Shown: one piece after another, positions 30,767-34,820 of the stretch
Numbering within the stretch: position 1 is the first letter of the stretch
Layout of the letters: every line of letters begins with the position of its first letter
Source: an uncultured Dokdonia sp.
GTDB lineage: Bacteria > Bacteroidota > Bacteroidia > Flavobacteriales > Flavobacteriaceae
Length of the DNA: 34,820 nucleotides
NCBI RefSeq assembly: GCF_937910895.1
Contig: NZ_CALEMI010000071.1
Coordinates: forward strand, 1 to 34,820
Direction of reading: 5' to 3'
Notes under the pieces: model-generated
Database searches by the model: none
What the model saw: the letters and a program-made list of their open reading frames with translations, nothing else
What the model was told of the DNA's origin: nothing
Translations under genes and position numbers: made by a program

Positions 30767-30950
30767 GCGAAACACAAAAATTTCAGATGAAGTACGCTAA
30801 AATAGAGCACCTTTTTACTCATTATATTTGGTTTATAAATACCTTAGTAATTATTGACCGCTGAATTGAAGTCATCAATAGATTTTGTTTAAATACGAGA
30901 CGTTTCGATATAGCAATTCATTAAAAAATGATAAAATCACAAAACCAGCT

Positions 30951-32456
30951 ATGAAAACTATTTCTATATACCTCTTCCTTTTTATTCCGTTTTTACTATT
31001 GGGACAAAACCCAGATGACGTCATCAGCACACAGGATTTTAAAAATACGTTGTTGCTACATAAAGAGTTTGTCAGCATTCCGAATCTCCCAGAAAATAAG
31101 GAGTTGATGCTTCAAAATATACAATGGGTGGCTCAAAAATATGACAACTTAGATTTCGAAACTACTCTACTTGAAACGAGTACGCTCCCTATTTTAATTG
31201 CTGAAAAAGAATACAACCCCAATTACAAAACGGTCCTCTTCTATTTTCATATTGATGGACAACCTATCAACCCTGATGCTTGGGATCAAGACCATCCTTT
31301 TACGCCAGTTTTAAAAGAAAAAGACAAAGAAGGTACATGGCAACCGATAGACTGGAAGTTACTGGAAGGCGATATTGATGATGAATGGCGCATTTTTGCA
31401 CGCGCCGCCGCTGATGATAAAGCACCAATCATTATGCTTCTCTCGGCACTGAACATTCTTAAAACGAACAATAACACACCTAAATTCAATATCAAAGTCA
31501 TCTTTGATCCAGAGGAAGAATATGGCTCTACAGCACTGTTATCAACGCTAGATACCTATAAAGATAGATATGCTTCTGACTACTTTATTGTGATGGACGG
31601 TCCAGCACATACCACTAATAAACCCACGGTTACCTTTGGCTGTCGTGGTATTGCTACGTGTGCGATTACGACCTACGGATCCAAAGTGCCACAGCATAGC
31701 GGTCATTATGGAAATTATGTGCCGAATCCTGTATTTAGTTTATCAAGGCTCTTGGCTAGTATGAAAGACGATCATGGGAAGGTGTTGATAGAGGATTATT
31801 ACAAAGGTATTGACATAGATCCTACCGTATTTGAACTGTTGGCATCTGTTCCTTTTGATGCTAAAAAATTAAATCAAGCACTCGGCATTCATTCATCAGA
31901 GCAAGTGGGTCGGAATTATCAAGAGTCGCTGCAATATCCTTCTTTGAATGTGAGGCAAATTGGGACTTCTTGGAAAGGAAAAGGATTAAAAACCGTGATT
32001 CCAGAATATGCGACCGCAAACATAGATGTCCGCCTCGTTCCAGAAACTGATGGAGAAGTACAACTACAAAAAATCAAAAGACATATACAACAACAAGGGT
32101 ATTATGTGATTGATAGAGATCCAACCGATGCCGAACGACTAAACCATCCTAAAATCGCAAAATTTACGGGAGCCCTTAGTGTTAATGCTTTTAGGACAAA
32201 TCCTGATGCTGATTTTGGAAAGAAAATAAGAAATCAACTCAAGGAAGGTTTTGGTGAAGATCCTATTGTAATCCGATTAATGGGCGGTACGGTACCGATT
32301 ATACCTCTTATCAATACCTTAAACGTCCCCACTGTGATTATTCCTATGGTGAACATGGACAATAACCAGCATAGTCCAAACGAAAATATCAGAATCGGAA
32401 ATATAAGACAAGGAATCTATATTTGTTTGGCTATTTTAAATTCGAATTATGAATAA
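30951..32456 (+). CDS. M20-family metallopeptidase/deacylase, secreted
   Basis: This 501-residue dinuclear zinc hydrolase has a signal peptide (1-19, ending L-L-G-Q). I chose the ATG at 30951 because the signal begins there; the upstream extension to 30885 has none. Metal ligands are visible: His100 and Asp102 (F-H-I-D-G), the bridging Asp of A-A-D-D-K (155-156), the catalytic Glu pair in D-P-E-E-E (188-190), Asp216 (V-M-D-G-P) and the C-terminal His in N-N-Q-H-S-P-N-E (about 485). A lid-type dimerisation insert spans about 225-375. Substrates in this family are dipeptides or N-acyl amino acids; the one here is unknown. Confidence 0.9.
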   Translation: MKTISIYLFLFIPFLLLGQNPDDVISTQDFKNTLLLHKEFVSIPNLPENKELMLQNIQWVAQKYDNLDFETTLLETSTLPILIAEKEYNPNYKTVLFYFHIDGQPINPDAWDQDHPFTPVLKEKDKEGTWQPIDWKLLEGDIDDEWRIFARAAADDKAPIIMLLSALNILKTNNNTPKFNIKVIFDPEEEYGSTALLSTLDTYKDRYASDYFIVMDGPAHTTNKPTVTFGCRGIATCAITTYGSKVPQHSGHYGNYVPNPVFSLSRLLASMKDDHGKVLIEDYYKGIDIDPTVFELLASVPFDAKKLNQALGIHSSEQVGRNYQESLQYPSLNVRQIGTSWKGKGLKTVIPEYATANIDVRLVPETDGEVQLQKIKRHIQQQGYYVIDRDPTDAERLNHPKIAKFTGALSVNAFRTNPDADFGKKIRNQLKEGFGEDPIVIRLMGGTVPIIPLINTLNVPTVIIPMVNMDNNQHSPNENIRIGNIRQGIYICLAILNSNYE

Positions 32457-32857
32457 CTTATTCATATTCAATTAATAGCTGTAAGAGATACGTTATTTTC
32501 TACTCAAGAAAAACAGGAACGGTTTTATAGATTATAGATATTTGGCGATAGAAGTTTGATGCACTAATCAGAAGTATGATGTTTTTGTATACACTACTTG
32601 GACTACGCTCAGCAGAAGTTTTTCGAATCTGTCTGCTGGCAGTCAGGAGCGTACACTACCAAGATATATGCGCTTAAGATACTTTTCTAAAATCTTCGAT
32701 TATAAACCCATATATCACTCAGCTATAGAATCAAAAGGTTCTAAAAACATGCTATATTATGTTAAATCATTCTAAATAAGGAATCTAAAAATAAATTCCG
32801 AATGTATCTTTATAAGATACTAAAAATCATTATTAACGTATTTATAAAGTAGCAGCT
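32457..32857. other. 401-base gap with one nested inverted repeat
   Basis: CTTGG...TACGCTC (32597-32610) pairs with GAGCGTA...CCAAG (32647-32663), and an inner CTGTCTGC-TG-GCAGTCAG (32630-32646) forms a second imperfect stem. The rest is AT-rich with no gene seen; the promoter of the following gene lies before 32858. Confidence 0.7.
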
Positions 32858-34820
32858 ATGGTAAAAATTAATACTTTATACAGCACTTTTCTTTGTCTTT
32901 GCTTTTCTATTTGTTTCCAAAGTTTTTCTCAAAATACAACACAAAGAGGACCTCAGCATTCAGAAATTCCGATTCAGGTACAAGTACCTCAAAATGACTC
33001 ACTGTCTGCAATGCGGGAACATATCGTATTACAATTGGCAAATGATCAAATAAACAATGATCAACTTTTTTTTAAGGCCTATCTGCTTACGGGTCCTTTA
33101 CAAAATAGATATAGTAATAGTCGTGTTTTACATATTGAACTTCAAGATACCGAAGGAAGTATCATTAAAAAACAATTCCATAAAATAGGGAATGGAATGG
33201 TCACGGGAAATATAGAACTTCCTAAAAGAATAAAAGAAGGAACTTATACTGTAAAGGCGTATACACAATGGATGAAAAACTTTAGTGATACTCCTTATAC
33301 TCAAAAGCAGGTTCAGGTAGGAAAGTCTACAGATACGTTTGTAGATGCTGAAAACCGAGTAAGTATTATACCAGAAGGAGACACTTTTTTACAGAATTAT
33401 AAAAATAAAATAGTTTTTCAAATACCTCCTCAACTCGTTAGTAAAGATGGGTATATTGGGACAGTCACAGATGGTCAAGGTAGAACTATTACCAAAGTAC
33501 AAGCCTATGCGCCCGGAATAGGGATTGCCTTTATAGAACCAGAAATCAATACCTCTTATTTTTTAAAATTAGAGAACAATACTTTATATCCGTTTCCAGA
33601 AAGTCAAGATAAAGGATATCTCATGCGTATCAATAATATAGAAGCTACGCTTGCAAACATACAAATCACACGTTCTGAAAAAAGCAAAAAAACACCTCTC
33701 AAACTCATCGGCACCTTACGGGGTATTCCCTACTTTGAGAAGAGTGTTGTTTTCAGTAATAATAGTGCTGATATCAAACTAGATAAAGAAAAAATACCAA
33801 AAGGAATTCTGGAATTACAACTACTAGATCAAGAGGGAACACAACTCGCAAAAAGACCTATTTGGATAGACGGCACATCATTACAAATTGCTTGGGATCA
33901 AATTGACTCAACAGATAATGAAATGGTCTATAAAGTAAAAGTAACAGATCAGATGAACAAGCCTGTAAAAACACAGGTAGCTTTAAGTGTTATTCAAGAA
34001 GAGAAATCCAATACAGAATTTGAAAACATGGATCTTCTTACATCTACCGAATATCAAAAAAATAAGATAATAACCGACAGGAGTCGTCGTTTTTTACAGG
34101 ATATGTACGTACTCACTGCATTAAAAAATAAATTACAGAAATCTCCTGAAAATACAACTGATCAAGAAACTGTGCAGTTTCCTATACAAAAGGGGCTTGA
34201 GATTACAGGCTATGCGTATGATTTGAACAATACCTTGTTAAACAATACGCCTATCCAAGTCATGTTTACTAACAAAGAAAATGTTTGGGTAGAAGAAACA
34301 ATCACTAACAGTGAAGGAATCCTTCGATTAAAAAACCTACACTTAGACGGGGAGACGAAAATTGTTTTTAGAACCCAAGGAGACAACACAAAATCAAGAT
34401 TGGTTACCATAGAACGTATTCCTGAATATGGTCAGAAATTGACAGATGTAAAAGGCAAGCGCATTACTAAAATTAAAGAAAAAGCACAAGAAGCCATTAA
34501 AAAAAGTGAAAAGGAATTGGCGATAAATCCTTTTGACACCACGGGAACTCTAGTATTGAATAACGTAGCTATCTCTGGTGAAAAAGCAAAAAAAATAGAA
34601 GAGATGCCTTCTGTTTATGGTATAAAACCTCCTAAGCATAGGATTATGTACCAAGACTTTGACAGACCTAAACAGCTCTTACAATTACTTGAAGAAATGC
34701 CAAGTGTTCTTGTTAATAGAGGAAATGAGTTTATTCCTACAGTATCTATCGTAGGTGGCAATGGTCCTATCTTATTTGTTTTAGACGGTATTCCATTGTC
34801 ACAAGGCAGTGGAGCTCCTG
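32858..34820 (+). CDS. Large secreted protein with TonB-receptor-plug segment, partial
   Basis: The frame from ATG 32858 stays open to the window edge (654 codons). It has a signal peptide (about 1-25, ending S-F-S-Q). Residues about 60-130 read as an MG2/macroglobulin-like beta domain (Q-L-F-F-K-A-Y-L-L-T-G, then E-G-T-Y-T-V-K-A-Y-T-Q-W-M). A carboxypeptidase-regulatory-like segment is likely near 445-520 (I-T-G-Y-A-Y-D-L-N-N). The last visible part, P-S-V-L-V-N-R-G-N-E-F and I-L-F-V-L-D-G-I-P-L (about 615-645), is TonB-plug-like. Such proteins are common in flavobacteria and lack a full beta-barrel; the 3' end is missing here. Confidence 0.78.
   Translation, partial: MVKINTLYSTFLCLCFSICFQSFSQNTTQRGPQHSEIPIQVQVPQNDSLSAMREHIVLQLANDQINNDQLFFKAYLLTGPLQNRYSNSRVLHIELQDTEGSIIKKQFHKIGNGMVTGNIELPKRIKEGTYTVKAYTQWMKNFSDTPYTQKQVQVGKSTDTFVDAENRVSIIPEGDTFLQNYKNKIVFQIPPQLVSKDGYIGTVTDGQGRTITKVQAYAPGIGIAFIEPEINTSYFLKLENNTLYPFPESQDKGYLMRINNIEATLANIQITRSEKSKKTPLKLIGTLRGIPYFEKSVVFSNNSADIKLDKEKIPKGILELQLLDQEGTQLAKRPIWIDGTSLQIAWDQIDSTDNEMVYKVKVTDQMNKPVKTQVALSVIQEEKSNTEFENMDLLTSTEYQKNKIITDRSRRFLQDMYVLTALKNKLQKSPENTTDQETVQFPIQKGLEITGYAYDLNNTLLNNTPIQVMFTNKENVWVEETITNSEGILRLKNLHLDGETKIVFRTQGDNTKSRLVTIERIPEYGQKLTDVKGKRITKIKEKAQEAIKKSEKELAINPFDTTGTLVLNNVAISGEKAKKIEEMPSVYGIKPPKHRIMYQDFDRPKQLLQLLEEMPSVLVNRGNEFIPTVSIVGGNGPILFVLDGIPLSQGSGAP

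Larger units (their letters stand above)
30476..30950. other. 475-base gap between divergent genes
   Basis: It includes a 14-bp palindrome ATATCTATAGATAT (30563-30576), the repeat-plus-hairpin at 30583-30621 and a partial TTTCGCGAAA copy (30757-30766, followed by GCGAAAC). The promoters of the T9SS gene and of the peptidase gene lie at its two ends. No gene is seen. Confidence 0.75.

Noticed and set aside
30885-30950. Upstream start of the M20 peptidase
   Set aside because: It is a non-ATG start whose 22 residues hide the signal peptide that begins at 30951.
1-34820. tRNA or rRNA genes
   Set aside because: No cloverleaf with a TTCGA/TTCAA arm and acceptor stem, and no rRNA signature, was recognised by eye on either strand.

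Overview
The window comes from an AT-rich member of the Bacteroidota, almost certainly a marine Flavobacteriaceae. Supporting signs are a type IX secretion (T9SS) C-terminal sorting domain, double-glycine-leader small peptides of the flavobacterial type, lipoprotein signals, a TonB-receptor-plug protein, a GlmM of the Bacteroidetes type and an IS1182-type element. The perfect palindrome built on TTTCGCGAAA occurs about 12 times. I associate it from memory with Dokdonia-like flavobacteria, but the genus cannot be fixed from the sequence alone.

Bases 1-9.4 kb are mostly housekeeping: a partial SIMPL-domain protein, a rhomboid protease, a lipid A-type acyltransferase, a GlcG/HbpS protein, phosphoglucosamine mutase, an ACP-phosphodiesterase-like protein, a VWA lipoprotein and gamma-glutamyltransferase. 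These are separated by repeat-rich intergenic DNA: four copies of a ~100-120 bp unit at 4900-5345, heptamer repeats, and a repeat block at 9398-9683. Four tiny genes at 7352, 10147, 10424 and 10916 encode leader peptides with Cys-rich cores. One of them (10424-10603) is only 59 codons long. No dedicated transporter or modification enzyme lies in the window.

Bases 11.3-18.5 kb hold a fatty acid beta-oxidation operon: a MarR regulator behind a perfect 18-bp palindrome, a fused 3-hydroxyacyl-CoA dehydrogenase/enoyl-CoA hydratase, a thiolase and an acyl-CoA dehydrogenase. A four-helix-bundle (S23/IVS-type) gene bracketed by direct repeats sits in the middle of it, and palindromic repeats fill the last gap.

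Bases 18.9-29.2 kb look like an accessory region. They contain a tyrosine recombinase with a divergent Zn-ribbon gene, an AraC / aldo-keto reductase / VOC / small membrane protein operon, and an IS1182-type element with a broken transposase. Next come a membrane-anchored GGDEF-like protein with a degenerate signature, an orphan group II intron domain V-VI, a Fic protein behind a tandem operator, a small unknown gene between repeats, a CIA30-like lipoprotein and an unknown secreted protein. Hairpins and inverted repeats at gene boundaries suggest cassette-like modules. The TTTCGCGAAA palindrome is almost absent here; its only copy lies at the frameshift in the transposase.

Bases 29.3-34.8 kb return to ordinary flavobacterial genes: a T9SS-sorted protein, an M20-type metallopeptidase and the start of a large secreted protein with a TonB-plug-like segment that runs off the window.
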